Shown here: positions 26,883 to 35,990 of the stretch, piece by piece
How the letters are laid out: every line of letters starts with the position of its first letter
Position numbering within the stretch: position 1 is the stretch's first letter
Source: Bacillus amyloliquefaciens DSM 7 = ATCC 23350
GTDB lineage: Bacteria; Bacillota; Bacilli; Bacillales; Bacillaceae
Assembly (NCBI RefSeq): GCF_000196735.1
Contig: NC_014551.1
Span: forward strand, 3,715,001-3,779,000
DNA: 64,000 nucleotides
Reading direction: 5' to 3'
Notes under the pieces: model-generated
The model's input: the letters and a program-made list of their open reading frames with translations, nothing else
Told to the model about the DNA's origin: nothing
Databases searched by the model: none
Program-made: the position numbers and the translations under genes

Positions 26883-27473
26883 TCAGCGTGAGACATACCG
26901 ATTTCCCGTCACCCAATAGCGCCACGGATAATCCCGGGCTTCTCCGCTGTTTTCAATCCCGATTCTCGGGCCTGTTGATATATGCTCCGGCGTAAAGCCT
27001 TCCGTAATAAACAGCGGCGGTTCCGTGATCATGCCGCCATAGTCACTCATTGAAATGCCCATCGCCTTTGTGAGTTTTCCCGGGCCGTTTGTCCACTCTC
27101 TAGGGCGTCTGCCCGGTCTCCTGCGCTCCATCAGGAACTGTCCTTCATGAGGTTCTGCCGCCCTGATTAACACGGCCTGCGGAATGCCGATGTCAGCGGC
27201 GACAACATTCATTAATGTATGGGTGTGCATGACGTATGTATAAATGCGGCCCGCCTCATGGAACATGATTTCAGTCCGTTTCGTGCGCCGATTGCCGAAG
27301 CTGTGCGCCGCCCGGTCTTCCACTCCCATATAAGCTTCCGTTTCAACGATGAAGCCTGATGCCGTTCCCTCATCCGTCTCCTTCACCAAGAGACAGCCGA
27401 GCAATAAAGGAGCAAGCTCCACTGACGGCCTCTGGAAAAATTCAATCGGCAAAGGCTTTCGTTCTCCCGTCAT
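26883..27473 (-). CDS. yxlJ: 3-methyladenine DNA glycosylase (AAG/MPG family) YxlJ
   Basis: 196 residues. Removes alkylated purines in base-excision repair. The AAG-family features are EAYMGVEDRAAHSFGNRRTKR near residue 47-68 (catalytic Glu and intercalating region), YVMHTHTLMNVV near 85, and the substrate pocket region NGPGKLTKAMGI near 130. GGAGGAAGACGG precedes the ATG. Monocistronic. It marks the left end of the accessory block that follows. Confidence 0.93.
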   Translation of the reverse strand: MTGERKPLPIEFFQRPSVELAPLLLGCLLVKETDEGTASGFIVETEAYMGVEDRAAHSFGNRRTKRTEIMFHEAGRIYTYVMHTHTLMNVVAADIGIPQAVLIRAAEPHEGQFLMERRRPGRRPREWTNGPGKLTKAMGISMSDYGGMITEPPLFITEGFTPEHISTGPRIGIENSGEARDYPWRYWVTGNRYVSR

Positions 27474-27580
27474 CCGTCTTCCTCCTTTTCTGAATATAGC
27501 GATTTCCCTCTTTCACGTTTTTCACTTCTTTTTTACAATATAAACATGAAAGAAAAAAGGGCGTCATGTTGAACACTCTA

Positions 27581-27641
27581 TTGCGTTTTGAAAATCGGCT
27601 GGTTATAATATGATGGTTCAACTGAAAATGATTCTCATGTT
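27581..27641 (+). promoter_or_regulatory. Promoter and Fur box of the iron-siderophore operon
   Basis: TTGCGT (27581-27586), 17 bases, TATAAT (27604-27609), followed by TGAAAATGATTCTCATGTT (27623-27641), a good Fur-box match covering the start of transcription. This indicates iron repression. Confidence 0.8.
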
Positions 27642-27685
27642 CAATAAATGCCGGACAATGATCATAAAAGTAGGTGAATTGATTT

Positions 27686-28714
27686 TTGAGCGATTCTGTC
27701 ACGTCCGCAAACCGTCTGCTCAGCATCTTAAAAAACGGGATTTTCTTCCTGGCTGCGGTGCTCGGACTGCTTGTTTCTATTTTTTTCGCCGTCTCATTCG
27801 GCGCGAAAGACATTACTTTACATACGGTTTGGTCGGCTGTTGCTGATTACAATCCAAACATTACGGGCCAGCAGATCATTCATGAATTGCGTCTGCCGAG
27901 AGTGCTCGGAGCGGCCGTTACAGGAGCCGCGTTTGCAGCAGCCGGCGCCCTCATGCAGGGTGTCACGAGAAACCCGCTTGCCGATTCGGGTGTCTTAGGC
28001 GTAAACGCAGGAGCCATGTTTGTTGTTGCGCTTAGCTTTGCTTTTTTCCCTCATTTGTCATACGCGCTGCTGATGGTGCTGTCATTTTTCGGCGCACTGG
28101 CAAGCACAGCCTTGATTTTCTTTATCAGTGCGGCGGGAAAAGGCAGCATGACACCTTTAAAGGTGACGCTTGCCGGGGCGGTTGTAGGCGCTCTTTTGCA
28201 TTCACTCAGTACGGGTGTGGCGATTTATTACGATTTAAGCCAGGATTTGGCCTTCTGGTATGCCGGCGGGGTATCAGGGATCAAGTGGGCACATTTACAA
28301 GTCCTCGTTCCCGTCATTACGGTCTTCATCATTCTCGCGACATTCATGGGCCGGTCCGTCACCCTTCTCTCAATGGGCAATGACGTTGCGGCGAATTTAG
28401 GGGTGAACACGGCTCTGACGCGTGCCGCCGGATTAATGATCGCCGTCGTTCTTGCCGGTGTATCTGTCTCGGCTGCCGGTGCAATCGGCTTCGTCGGGCT
28501 GGTCATTCCCCATATCGCACGGAAGATCGTCGGCGTTACGTACAGGCTGATTATTCCGATGTCCGCGTTGCTTGGCGCGATTCCTTTGATTTTGGCCGAC
28601 TTGGCCTCGCGGACAGTCAGTCCCCCGAGAGAATTGGCGATAGGCATTATGGTCGCACTTGTCGGTGTCCCTTTCTTTCTTTATATTGCTCGCAAGGAAG
28701 GGAGAGAATTATAA
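27686..28714 (+). CDS. Iron-siderophore ABC permease (FecCD family), first subunit
   Basis: 342 residues from TTG 27686, AGGTG about nine bases upstream. About nine to ten membrane helices; FecCD/BtuC family. Landmarks: LRLPRVLGAAVTGAAFAAAG near residue 65, the MQGVTRNPLADSGVLGVNAGA loop near 90-110, and GAIGFVGLVIPHIARKIVG near 255-275, the region contacting the ATPase. It resembles B. subtilis YfiZ. It forms a heterodimer with the next gene. No operon of this kind sits at this place in B. subtilis. Confidence 0.88.
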   Translation: MSDSVTSANRLLSILKNGIFFLAAVLGLLVSIFFAVSFGAKDITLHTVWSAVADYNPNITGQQIIHELRLPRVLGAAVTGAAFAAAGALMQGVTRNPLADSGVLGVNAGAMFVVALSFAFFPHLSYALLMVLSFFGALASTALIFFISAAGKGSMTPLKVTLAGAVVGALLHSLSTGVAIYYDLSQDLAFWYAGGVSGIKWAHLQVLVPVITVFIILATFMGRSVTLLSMGNDVAANLGVNTALTRAAGLMIAVVLAGVSVSAAGAIGFVGLVIPHIARKIVGVTYRLIIPMSALLGAIPLILADLASRTVSPPRELAIGIMVALVGVPFFLYIARKEGREL

Positions 28715-29728
28715 GTGAAGGTTCAGAAGGAAACAAAAAAAGCGTCGGCGGCAGGCCTCATTCTGCTGGTCATCGCCGTTTGCATTATCCTGATCGGGTT
28801 ACATACGGGCTCATTCCGGCTTTCTCCTCTTACGGTGGGAAAAACGCTGTTCGGATACGGCACGTTTCAAAGCACAACCGTTTTATTTGATTATCGGCTT
28901 CCACGGATTCTGGTGACGATGCTGGCCGGTATCGGTTTAGGCGTGTCGGGCGCTATTTTGCAGGGCGTATCCCGAAACCCGCTTGCCGATCCGGGCATTC
29001 TCGGACTGCATGCCGGCGCTTCGTTCGGTCTGATGATTTATATCACGTTCTTTCATTCACTGGAGGCGCAGGCGTCGATGTTCATCCCGTTATTTACGTT
29101 TGCGGGCGGAACCCTCGCTGCCCTGCTGATCGTGGTCCTTACGTACGACAGGCTGAACGGTTTTTTAACGATTCGCATGCTGTTAGTCGGGATCGCCGTT
29201 TCCGCGGGCTTCAGCGCCGTTACATTGTTTATGTCGCTGCGCCTGAATGAAGAAACCTATACATTCGCGTCCCGCTGGCTGGTCGGAAACGTCTGGGGCA
29301 GGGACTGGATTCATGTGTGGTCGCTGCTGCCCTGGATCGGCATTCTCGCACCGCTGGCTTGGCTTAACGCCCGGTCTTTGAATATTTTAATGCTTGGTGA
29401 CCAGGCAGCCGCGGGGCTCGGCGCACACGTACAGCGAAAAAGGATCATGCTGATCGCCATAGCTGTCGGCTTATCCTGCGCGAGTGTCGCGATGGCGGGC
29501 GGAATCGGCTTTATCGGCTTTGCCGCCCCTCACTTGGCGAGACGGCTCGTCGGCACCATGCATCAGCATATTATCCCGATTGCGGGGTTAATCGGCCTTG
29601 TCATTCTTGTCGCGTCAGATACCATCGGCCGGTCTTTGTTTCAGCCGAACGCCATTCCGGCCGGGGTGGTTGCGGCAGCGATCGGGGCGCCGTATTTTCT
29701 CTATCTGGTCATGAAAATCAAAACATAA
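28715..29728 (+). CDS. Iron-siderophore ABC permease (FecCD family), second subunit
   Basis: 337 residues; GTG 28715 starts on the base after the upstream stop, with AGGGAGAG upstream. Same family and build as its neighbour: DYRLPRILVTMLAGIGLGVSG near 55, ILQGVSRNPLADPGILGLHAGA near 80-100, GGIGFIGFAAPHLARRLVG near 255-272. It resembles B. subtilis YfhA. Completes the transmembrane part of the importer. Confidence 0.88.
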   Translation: MKVQKETKKASAAGLILLVIAVCIILIGLHTGSFRLSPLTVGKTLFGYGTFQSTTVLFDYRLPRILVTMLAGIGLGVSGAILQGVSRNPLADPGILGLHAGASFGLMIYITFFHSLEAQASMFIPLFTFAGGTLAALLIVVLTYDRLNGFLTIRMLLVGIAVSAGFSAVTLFMSLRLNEETYTFASRWLVGNVWGRDWIHVWSLLPWIGILAPLAWLNARSLNILMLGDQAAAGLGAHVQRKRIMLIAIAVGLSCASVAMAGGIGFIGFAAPHLARRLVGTMHQHIIPIAGLIGLVILVASDTIGRSLFQPNAIPAGVVAAAIGAPYFLYLVMKIKT

Positions 29729-29744
29729 AATAAGGAGTTTTCTC

Positions 29745-30641
29745 ATGAAAAAAATAATTGCGCTCGTCAGTTTCATGTGTATTTTCTTATTGGCTGCCTG
29801 CCAATCCGATTCAACACAGCCGGAGACAAAGAAGAAATCCGGCGATCATAAAATCGCATCGATGTCCATTCACCTGACAAATGATCTGCTGGCTCTCGGC
29901 GTTACACCGGCCGGTTCCGTCGTGGGCGGAGAATTAAAAGATTTTCTCCCTCATGTGAAAAATCAGCTGAAAGACACGAAAAAACTCGGCCCTGCCTCAG
30001 ATCCGGATATGGAAGCTTTACTCGAGCTGAACCCTGATAACATTTATCTTGATAAAGAATTTGCAGGAAAAGATGTGTCAAAATACAAGAAAATCGGAAA
30101 CACACACGTTTTCGACCTTGATAAAGGCACGTGGCGAGATCATTTAAAAGACATCGGAAAAATCGTCAACCGTGAAAAAGAAGCGAAAACCTTTATTCAA
30201 AATTATGAAGATGAAACAAAACAAGTCAGATCCATGATCAATAAGGAATTAGGGAAAAACGCCAAAGTTATGGCGATCCGCGTGAACGCAAAAGAGCTTC
30301 GCGTCTTCAGCACACGCCGCCCGATGGGTCCGATTCTGTTTGATGATCTGAAGCTGAAGCCGGCTGACGGCATTAAAGAAATGAACACCTCCCGCCCTTA
30401 TGAGGTCATTTCTCAAGAGGTTCTGCCTGATTACAACGCAGATGCGATTTTCGTCGTCGTTAACAGAGACGACAAGTCACAGCAAGCCTATCAAGAATTG
30501 CAAAAAAGTGCTGTATGGAAAGGCCTGAAGGCGGTTAAAGCAAATCATGTCTATAAGATCGCCGATCAGCCTTGGCTTGATTATTCGGCACTGGGAAATA
30601 AATTAGCAATGGATGAAGCGAAAAAGCTGTTCCAAAAATAA
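29745..30641 (+). CDS. Iron-siderophore substrate-binding lipoprotein
   Basis: 298 residues. Lipoprotein signal peptide with lipobox LLAAC (Cys at residue 19), then a class III periplasmic-binding fold (TroA/FepB-like): IASMSIHLTNDLLALGVTPAG near 38, LLELNPDNIYLDKEF near 90, and a C-terminal lobe ending DQPWLDYSALGNKLAMDEAKKLF. It captures ferri-siderophore outside the membrane. AAGGAG precedes the ATG. No ATPase gene follows; a terminator does, so an ATPase encoded elsewhere must be shared, as YusV is in B. subtilis for Feu and YfiYZ-YfhA systems. Confidence 0.88.
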   Translation: MKKIIALVSFMCIFLLAACQSDSTQPETKKKSGDHKIASMSIHLTNDLLALGVTPAGSVVGGELKDFLPHVKNQLKDTKKLGPASDPDMEALLELNPDNIYLDKEFAGKDVSKYKKIGNTHVFDLDKGTWRDHLKDIGKIVNREKEAKTFIQNYEDETKQVRSMINKELGKNAKVMAIRVNAKELRVFSTRRPMGPILFDDLKLKPADGIKEMNTSRPYEVISQEVLPDYNADAIFVVVNRDDKSQQAYQELQKSAVWKGLKAVKANHVYKIADQPWLDYSALGNKLAMDEAKKLFQK

Positions 30642-30644
30642 ACA

Positions 30645-30682
30645 TGAGCCGGTTTTGCAAAAGTTGCAAAGCCGGCTTTTTT
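30645..30682 (+). terminator. Terminator after the iron-siderophore operon
   Basis: AGCCGGttTTGCAA aag TTGCAAaGCCGGCT followed by TTTTTT, directly after the binding-protein stop. Confidence 0.85.
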
Positions 30683-30691
30683 ATATTATTG

Positions 30692-30721
30692 TTTACTTAT
30701 ATAACCAAACGCTTATATAAT
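30692..30721 (+). promoter_or_regulatory. arsR promoter with repeated CTTATATAA
   Basis: TTTACT (30692-30697), 18 bases, TATAAT (30716-30721). The nine-base word CTTATATAA occurs twice across the promoter (30696-30704 and 30712-30720), a plausible ArsR operator region. Confidence 0.6.
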
Positions 30722-30742
30722 GATTTGAAAAGGAGTGAGAGC

Positions 30743-31093
30743 ATGGAACCGCAGCAAAACGCCTTAAGTTCCGAAGGGGTCAGTCAATGCCTCAAGCTTC
30801 TCAGCGATCCGACGAGGCTTTTGATGATGAAGCTTCTGGCGGATAAGGAATACTGTGTCTGCGAGCTGACAGCCATTTTTGATATGAGCCAGCCCGGCAT
30901 CAGCCAGCACTTGCGGAAATTAAAGAACGCCGGGCTTGTGCGGGAAAGGCGGGAGGGCCAGTGGCGGTACTATGCCATTCATCCGTCCGGTCCGGAATAC
31001 ACGCTGGTCCGCTCGATTCTGCGGCAGATAGATGAAAAGGACGGCGTTTTACAAACACTGCGGCTAAAAGAAGTCACTGTTTCATGCCGGTAA
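30743..31093 (+). CDS. arsR: ArsR-family metalloregulator
   Basis: 116 residues from ATG 30743 with AAAGGAGTG upstream; the frame open from 30644 runs through the terminator and promoter and is not used. Winged helix-turn-helix repressor with the arsenite-binding motif in helix alpha-3 ([22 protein letters not shown]; the two Cys flanking Val are the thiol ligands) and the DNA-recognition helix directly after. It would repress its own operon until As(III) or Sb(III) binds. It is 13 bases from arsB. Resembles the B. subtilis YdeT-YdfA pair. Confidence 0.9.
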   Translation: MEPQQNALSSEGVSQCLKLLSDPTRLLMMKLLADKEYCVCELTAIFDMSQPGISQHLRKLKNAGLVRERREGQWRYYAIHPSGPEYTLVRSILRQIDEKDGVLQTLRLKEVTVSCR

Positions 31094-31106
31094 GGAGGAT
31101 CTATTC

Positions 31107-32405
31107 TTGGGAATCGCGGTTTTATCAGCACTGATTTTTGTGCTGACACTTGTATTTGTCATATGGCAGCCGAAACATGTATCCATCGGCTGGTCTGCCT
31201 GCGGCGGAGCGGTCCTCGCTTTGATCGCGGGTGCAGTCAGCCTTCATGATATTGCGGAAGTGACGGGGATCGTCTGGAATGCGACACTTGCCTTTATCGC
31301 CATTATTATCATTTCATTGATTCTTGACAGCATCGGGTTTTTTGAATGGGCTGCGCTGCATATGGCCATGGCGGCCAAAGGCAGCGGGCTGCGGATGTTT
31401 CTCTATGTGTCGGTCTTAGGGGCGGTTGTCTCCGCCCTGTTTGCCAATGATGGAGCGGCGCTCATTTTGACGCCGATCGTACTTGCGATGGTACGGGCTT
31501 TGGATTTACCTGAAAAGCTGGTTTTTCCGTTTATTATCGCCGGAGGATTCATCGCGGACACCACCTCGCTTCCGCTCGTTGTAAGCAATTTGGTCAATAT
31601 CGTCTCGGCGGATTACTTTCATATCGGATATATTGAATATGCATCACGTATGCTGGTGCCCAACCTTTTTTCTTTATCTGCAAGCATTTTGGTGCTGTAT
31701 CTCTATTTCAGAAAAAACATTCCGAAACGGTATGACACCGGCCTTGTCAAACATCCGTCATCTGCAATTAAGGATCAGCGCCTCTTCCGGTTATCATGGG
31801 TTGTGCTGGCCGTTTTGCTGATCGGATATTTCGTCAGCGAACTGCTGTCGATACCCGTTTCCTTCGTAGCCGGCTCCATCGCGGTCATTTTTCTCATTCT
31901 GGCACAGCGAAGCCCCGCCGTCCCGGCAAAACAAGTCATCAAGGACGCCCCATGGGCCATCGTGTTTTTTTCTGTCGGCATGTATGTTGTCGTGTACGGC
32001 TTGCGGAATGCCGGACTGACGGATCTTCTTTCTCAGCTTATACAGAAAGCGGCGGATCACGGGCTGTTTGCGGGGACACTCGGAATGGGTTTTATTGCTG
32101 CAATCCTGTCATCCGTTATGAATAATCTGCCGACAGTAATGATTGACGCCATAGCTATCAGCGGAACGGACACTCACGGGCTGATGAAAGAAGCGCTGAT
32201 TTATGCGAATGTTATCGGTTCGGATCTCGGACCGAAAATCACGCCGATCGGGTCGCTGGCGACATTGTTATGGCTCCATGTGCTGAGCCGGAAAAACGTG
32301 AAAATTTCCTGGGGAATGTATTTCAAAACAGGTCTGATATTAACCATTCCGACGTTATTTATCACGCTGACCGGACTTTATTTGTGGCTGTTATGGCTCT
32401 CCTGA
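31107..32405 (+). CDS. arsB: ArsB-type arsenite efflux permease
   Basis: 432 residues from TTG 31107 with AAGGAGGAT upstream. About twelve membrane segments; ArsB/NhaD ion transporter family. The features [17 protein letters not shown] near residue 112-128 and [17 protein letters not shown] near 330 are typical of ArsB. It exports arsenite and antimonite. No arsC arsenate reductase or arsenite methyltransferase is adjacent, so resistance to arsenate would depend on a reductase elsewhere. Confidence 0.9.
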   Translation: MGIAVLSALIFVLTLVFVIWQPKHVSIGWSACGGAVLALIAGAVSLHDIAEVTGIVWNATLAFIAIIIISLILDSIGFFEWAALHMAMAAKGSGLRMFLYVSVLGAVVSALFANDGAALILTPIVLAMVRALDLPEKLVFPFIIAGGFIADTTSLPLVVSNLVNIVSADYFHIGYIEYASRMLVPNLFSLSASILVLYLYFRKNIPKRYDTGLVKHPSSAIKDQRLFRLSWVVLAVLLIGYFVSELLSIPVSFVAGSIAVIFLILAQRSPAVPAKQVIKDAPWAIVFFSVGMYVVVYGLRNAGLTDLLSQLIQKAADHGLFAGTLGMGFIAAILSSVMNNLPTVMIDAIAISGTDTHGLMKEALIYANVIGSDLGPKITPIGSLATLLWLHVLSRKNVKISWGMYFKTGLILTIPTLFITLTGLYLWLLWLS

Positions 32406-32409
32406 TAGG

Positions 32410-32447
32410 AAAAAACCTTTTAAGTTGAATCTTAAAAGGTTTTTTTG
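32410..32447 (+). terminator. Terminator after arsRB
   Basis: AAAACCTTTTAA gttgaatc TTAAAAGGTTTT with flanking A- and T-runs. Confidence 0.85.
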
Positions 32448-32469
32448 TGTCAAAAATCCGAAAAGTAAA

Positions 32470-32536
32470 ACTTTTATATTTTAAAAGTATAGACATTTAA
32501 ATTGAAAAGATTATAATATTCATGAAAACGTTTTAA
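32470..32536 (+). promoter_or_regulatory. gmu operon promoter, upstream dyad and cre-like site
   Basis: TAGACA (32490-32495), 16 bases, TATAAT (32512-32517). Upstream lies a perfect inverted repeat ACTTTTA-TATTT-TAAAAGT (32470-32488), and downstream TGAAAACGTTTTAA (32523-32536), one position off the cre consensus and placed as a roadblock site. Confidence 0.65.
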
Positions 32537-32559
32537 CTTTATGAAAGAAGGGATTTATC

Positions 32560-32841
32560 ATGAAAAGAATTTTATTAGCCTGCAGCTCAGGCATGTCCAC
32601 CAGCCTGCTTGTCACGAAAATGCAGGATTACGCCCGCTCCATCGGTGAGGAAGCCGAGATTTGGGCAGTCGGACAGGATAAAGCAAAAGAAGCGATGAAA
32701 GACGCAGACGTCGTGCTGATCGGCCCTCAGATGAGCTTTTTAAAAGGTGAGCTTCAAAAAGAGGCGGAGCCGCTTCACATCACCGTTGATGTGATTGATA
32801 TGATGGCATACGGCATGGGAGACGGCAAAAAAGCATATTAA
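32560..32841 (+). CDS. gmuB: PTS EIIB component GmuB (oligo-glucomannan specific)
   Basis: 93 residues. Cellobiose-class EIIB with the phosphocysteine loop [17 protein letters not shown] at residues 4-20 (Cys8). First gene of an operon whose order and lengths match B. subtilis gmuBACDREFG, apart from the missing gmuR. AGAAGGG precedes the ATG. Phosphorylates incoming cellobiose/mannobiose-type sugars together with GmuA and GmuC. Confidence 0.88.
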   Translation: MKRILLACSSGMSTSLLVTKMQDYARSIGEEAEIWAVGQDKAKEAMKDADVVLIGPQMSFLKGELQKEAEPLHITVDVIDMMAYGMGDGKKAY

Positions 32842-32885
32842 CAGGCCGTTGTCTTGATAGAGAACAGGTAAAGGAGGCGATAAGC

Positions 32886-33203
32886 ATGGAAACATACACA
32901 GATGAACAGATCAGTTTTCAGCTGATTCTTCACAGCGGCAATGCCCGCAGCTGTATTATTCAATCGATACGAGCTTATAAAGACGGCCGGATAGACGAGT
33001 CAGACACCTTTCTGACAAAGGCTGAAGAAGAGCTGGGAAAAGCGCATGACATCCATTTTCAGATGATTCAAAAAGAAGCCAGCGGCGCCAAAACGGATGT
33101 CTCTCTGCTTTTCATGCATGCAGAAGATCACTTAATGTCAGCGCTCTCAATGAAAGAGATCGTCAAAGAAATGCTCGACTTATTTCAATCAAAGAATTTA
33201 TAA
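32886..33203 (+). CDS. gmuA: PTS EIIA component GmuA
   Basis: 105 residues, lactose/cellobiose-type EIIA. N-terminal HSGNARSCIIQ and the phospho-His segment LLFMHAEDHLMSAL (about residues 77-90) are family landmarks. Strong ribosome binding site AAAGGAGGCG. Gives phosphate to GmuB. Confidence 0.88.
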   Translation: METYTDEQISFQLILHSGNARSCIIQSIRAYKDGRIDESDTFLTKAEEELGKAHDIHFQMIQKEASGAKTDVSLLFMHAEDHLMSALSMKEIVKEMLDLFQSKNL

Positions 33204-33221
33204 AAAGCCGGGGGTGAAGAC

Positions 33222-34541
33222 GTGTTTGAGAAAATCAGCCAATTCCTTGTTCCGATCGCGGGCAAATTAAACAATAACCGCTACTTGCAAGTCTTACGGG
33301 ATGCTTTTATGCTGGCGTTTCCGCTGACCATTTTCGGTTCAGTGTTCGTCGTGCTGACGAACCTGCCGTTTTTAAACAAAATCATGAGCAGTTCCGCCCT
33401 GTCTGTCTTTCAATCCGGGTTTGGCGGGGCTTCAACGGCGACGATGGGGATTATGTCCATTTTTGTCGTCTTCGGGATCGGCTATTACCTTTCCAAAAGC
33501 TACGATGTGGAGGCCGTATTCGGCGGAGCGATCGCTTTGGTTTCTTTTCTGCTGCTCACTCCTTTTGTATTAGAGCCGGAAACGGGCAAAGCGGTTGCAG
33601 GCGTCATTCCGGTTGACCGTCTTGGAGCAAAAGGGATGTTTCTCGGCATGATTACCGCGTTTTTGTCAGGTGAAATCTACAGAAGAATCGTCCAGAGAAA
33701 CTTGACGATTAAGATGCCTGCCGGTGTTCCCCCGGCTGTTGCTAAATCGTTCGCCGCATTGATTCCGGCTTTTATCACGCTTACCGTTTTCCTCTTGATC
33801 AATGCGGCTGTCACCCAGATCTTTCACACCAATCTGCATGATGTCATTTATCACACGGTTCAAGCCCCGCTTGTCGGACTTGGAAGCGGCATCATTCCTA
33901 CATTAATCGCTGTTTTCTTTATTCAGATTTTATGGTTTTTCGGTCTTCACGGACAAATCATCATCAACTCCGTGATGGACCCGATCTGGAATACATTACA
34001 GGTCGAGAATTTAGCTGCCTATACAGCGGGGAAAGAGGTTCCCCACATTATTTCTAAACCGTTTATGGAGATTTACACCGTCGGAATGGGCGGCACCGGA
34101 ATGACATTGGCCATAGTGATCGCCATCTTGCTTTTTATGAAAAGCAAACAGATGAAACAGATATCCAAACTCGGTCTCGCGCCAGGCATTTTTAACGTCA
34201 ATGAGCCGGTTATTTTCGGTTTGCCGATCGTAATGAACCCGATCATTATCATTCCGTGGGTGATCGCACCGATGGCTGTCACGCTTGTCACCTACCTGGC
34301 CATGTCGGCGGGGCTCGTGCCCCCTCCTACCGGCGTGACCGTACCTTGGACCGTCCCCCTTTTCATTAACGGGATTATGGCGACCAATTCCGTCATGGGC
34401 GGCATTATGCAGCTGGTCAACCTCTGCATTGTCTTTGTCATCTGGTTCCCGTTTCTTAAAGCGCTGGACAAATTAAACATGGCAAAGGAAAAAGAAGCCG
34501 AAGCTCAGCAGCAAGTCCGCGATGACAGCGTGAGTATGTAA
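33222..34541 (+). CDS. gmuC: PTS EIIC permease GmuC
   Basis: 439 residues with about ten membrane helices, cellobiose-class EIIC. Landmarks: VLRDAFMLAFPLTIFGS near 27, FNVNEPVIFGLPIVMNP near 325, GVTVPWTVPLFINGIMATNS near 372. Third EIIC of this class in the window, but clearly more distant from LicC and YwbA than those two are from each other. GTG 33222 is preceded by GGGGGTG. Confidence 0.9.
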   Translation: MFEKISQFLVPIAGKLNNNRYLQVLRDAFMLAFPLTIFGSVFVVLTNLPFLNKIMSSSALSVFQSGFGGASTATMGIMSIFVVFGIGYYLSKSYDVEAVFGGAIALVSFLLLTPFVLEPETGKAVAGVIPVDRLGAKGMFLGMITAFLSGEIYRRIVQRNLTIKMPAGVPPAVAKSFAALIPAFITLTVFLLINAAVTQIFHTNLHDVIYHTVQAPLVGLGSGIIPTLIAVFFIQILWFFGLHGQIIINSVMDPIWNTLQVENLAAYTAGKEVPHIISKPFMEIYTVGMGGTGMTLAIVIAILLFMKSKQMKQISKLGLAPGIFNVNEPVIFGLPIVMNPIIIIPWVIAPMAVTLVTYLAMSAGLVPPPTGVTVPWTVPLFINGIMATNSVMGGIMQLVNLCIVFVIWFPFLKALDKLNMAKEKEAEAQQQVRDDSVSM

Positions 34542-34570
34542 TAAAAATCGCAGTAAGGGAGAGAAATCAA

Positions 34571-35971
34571 TTGACTGAATCAGTTGTTCAATACCGTTTT
34601 CCGGAAGGATTTTGGTGGGGGTCTTCCGCCTCCGCAACCCAAACCGAGGGAGCCGCCGACAGAGACGGAAAAAGCCAGAACATATGGGATTACTGGTATG
34701 AAAGAGAGCCAAGCCGTTTTTTTAACGGAGTCGGCCCCGGCGACACGTCACGTTTTTACGACAAATACAAAGAAGATATCCGGCTGATGAAAGAAATCGG
34801 CCACAACTCTTTCCGGCTGTCTATTTCCTGGTCAAGACTGATTCCGGACGGAACAGGTGAGATCAATCAGAAGGCGGCCGCGTTTTACCAGAACGTCATC
34901 GATGAAATGCTCGCCCATCACATTGAGCCGTTTGTCAATTTGTTTCATTTTGACATGCCGCTCGCCCTTCAGCGTTCAGGGGGCTGGGTCAGCCGGAACA
35001 CCGTTGACGCGTTTGAGCATTACGCCAAAACCTGCTTTTCGTTATTCGGCGGCAAGGTAAAAAAATGGTTCACTCACAATGAGCCGATTGTGCCGATTGA
35101 AGGCGGCTATTTATATGATTTTCACTATCCGAATCACGTTAATTTTCAAGAAGCAGTGCAGGCAGGTTTCCACACCCTGCTGTCAAATGCAAGAGCTGTT
35201 AAAGCCTACAGAGAATTAAAGCAGGACGGGCAAATCGGAATCATTCTGAATCTGACGCCTTCTTATCCGAGAAGCTCTCATCCTGAAGACCTGAAAGCGG
35301 CCCGGATTGCCGACGCCTTTTTTAACCGATCATTTTTAGATCCAGCAGTAAAGGGCGAATTTCCTAGTGAGCTTGTTGAGATTCTCAAAGCGGAAGGATT
35401 TCTGCCGCGTTATGAGAAGGATGATCTCCGCCTCATTCAGGAGCATACGATCGATCTGCTAGGCGTGAACTACTATCAGCCGAGACGCGTCAAAGCAAAA
35501 GAACATGTTCCGAATCCGCATGCCCCTTTCCTGCCTGAGCGTTTCTTCGATCCGTATGTCATGCCCGGCCGGAAAATGAACCCTCATCGCGGGTGGGAAA
35601 TTTACGAAAAAGGAATCTATGACATTCTCACCAACCTCAGAGAACATTACGGCAATATCGAGTGTTTTATTTCTGAAAACGGCATGGGAGTTGAAGGCGA
35701 GGAACGCTTCCGCGATGAAGACGGCATCATTCAGGATGATTACAGGATTGAATTTATTAAAGAACATCTCAAATGGGTGCACCGGGCCATCGGGGAAGGT
35801 TCAAATGTAAAAGGCTATCATCTGTGGACTTTCATGGACAACTGGTCTTGGACAAATGCTTATAAAAACCGCTACGGCTTTGTATCTGTCAATCTGGAAA
35901 ACGGGGGCGGACGGACCGTCAAAAAAAGCGGACGCTGGTTCAAATCCGTTTCCGATCAAAACGGCTTTTAA
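34571..35971 (+). CDS. gmuD: 6-phospho-beta-glucosidase GmuD (GH1)
   Basis: 466 residues from TTG 34571 with AAGGGAGAG upstream. Glycoside hydrolase family 1, retaining mechanism: acid/base Glu in WFTHNEP (about residue 170) and nucleophile Glu in CFISENGMG (about 365). The N-terminal FPEGFWWGSSASATQTEGA is the family signature. It cleaves the phosphorylated disaccharides delivered by GmuBAC. In B. subtilis gmuR follows; here the next gene is gmuE after 19 bases. Confidence 0.9.
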   Translation: MTESVVQYRFPEGFWWGSSASATQTEGAADRDGKSQNIWDYWYEREPSRFFNGVGPGDTSRFYDKYKEDIRLMKEIGHNSFRLSISWSRLIPDGTGEINQKAAAFYQNVIDEMLAHHIEPFVNLFHFDMPLALQRSGGWVSRNTVDAFEHYAKTCFSLFGGKVKKWFTHNEPIVPIEGGYLYDFHYPNHVNFQEAVQAGFHTLLSNARAVKAYRELKQDGQIGIILNLTPSYPRSSHPEDLKAARIADAFFNRSFLDPAVKGEFPSELVEILKAEGFLPRYEKDDLRLIQEHTIDLLGVNYYQPRRVKAKEHVPNPHAPFLPERFFDPYVMPGRKMNPHRGWEIYEKGIYDILTNLREHYGNIECFISENGMGVEGEERFRDEDGIIQDDYRIEFIKEHLKWVHRAIGEGSNVKGYHLWTFMDNWSWTNAYKNRYGFVSVNLENGGGRTVKKSGRWFKSVSDQNGF

Positions 35972-35990
35972 CGGAGGAGGAGCTACAGCC

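Noticed and set aside
27442..27813. 123-codon minus-strand frame between yxlJ and the iron operon
   Set aside because: It covers the Fur box, the promoter and the start of the permease gene, and resembles no protein.
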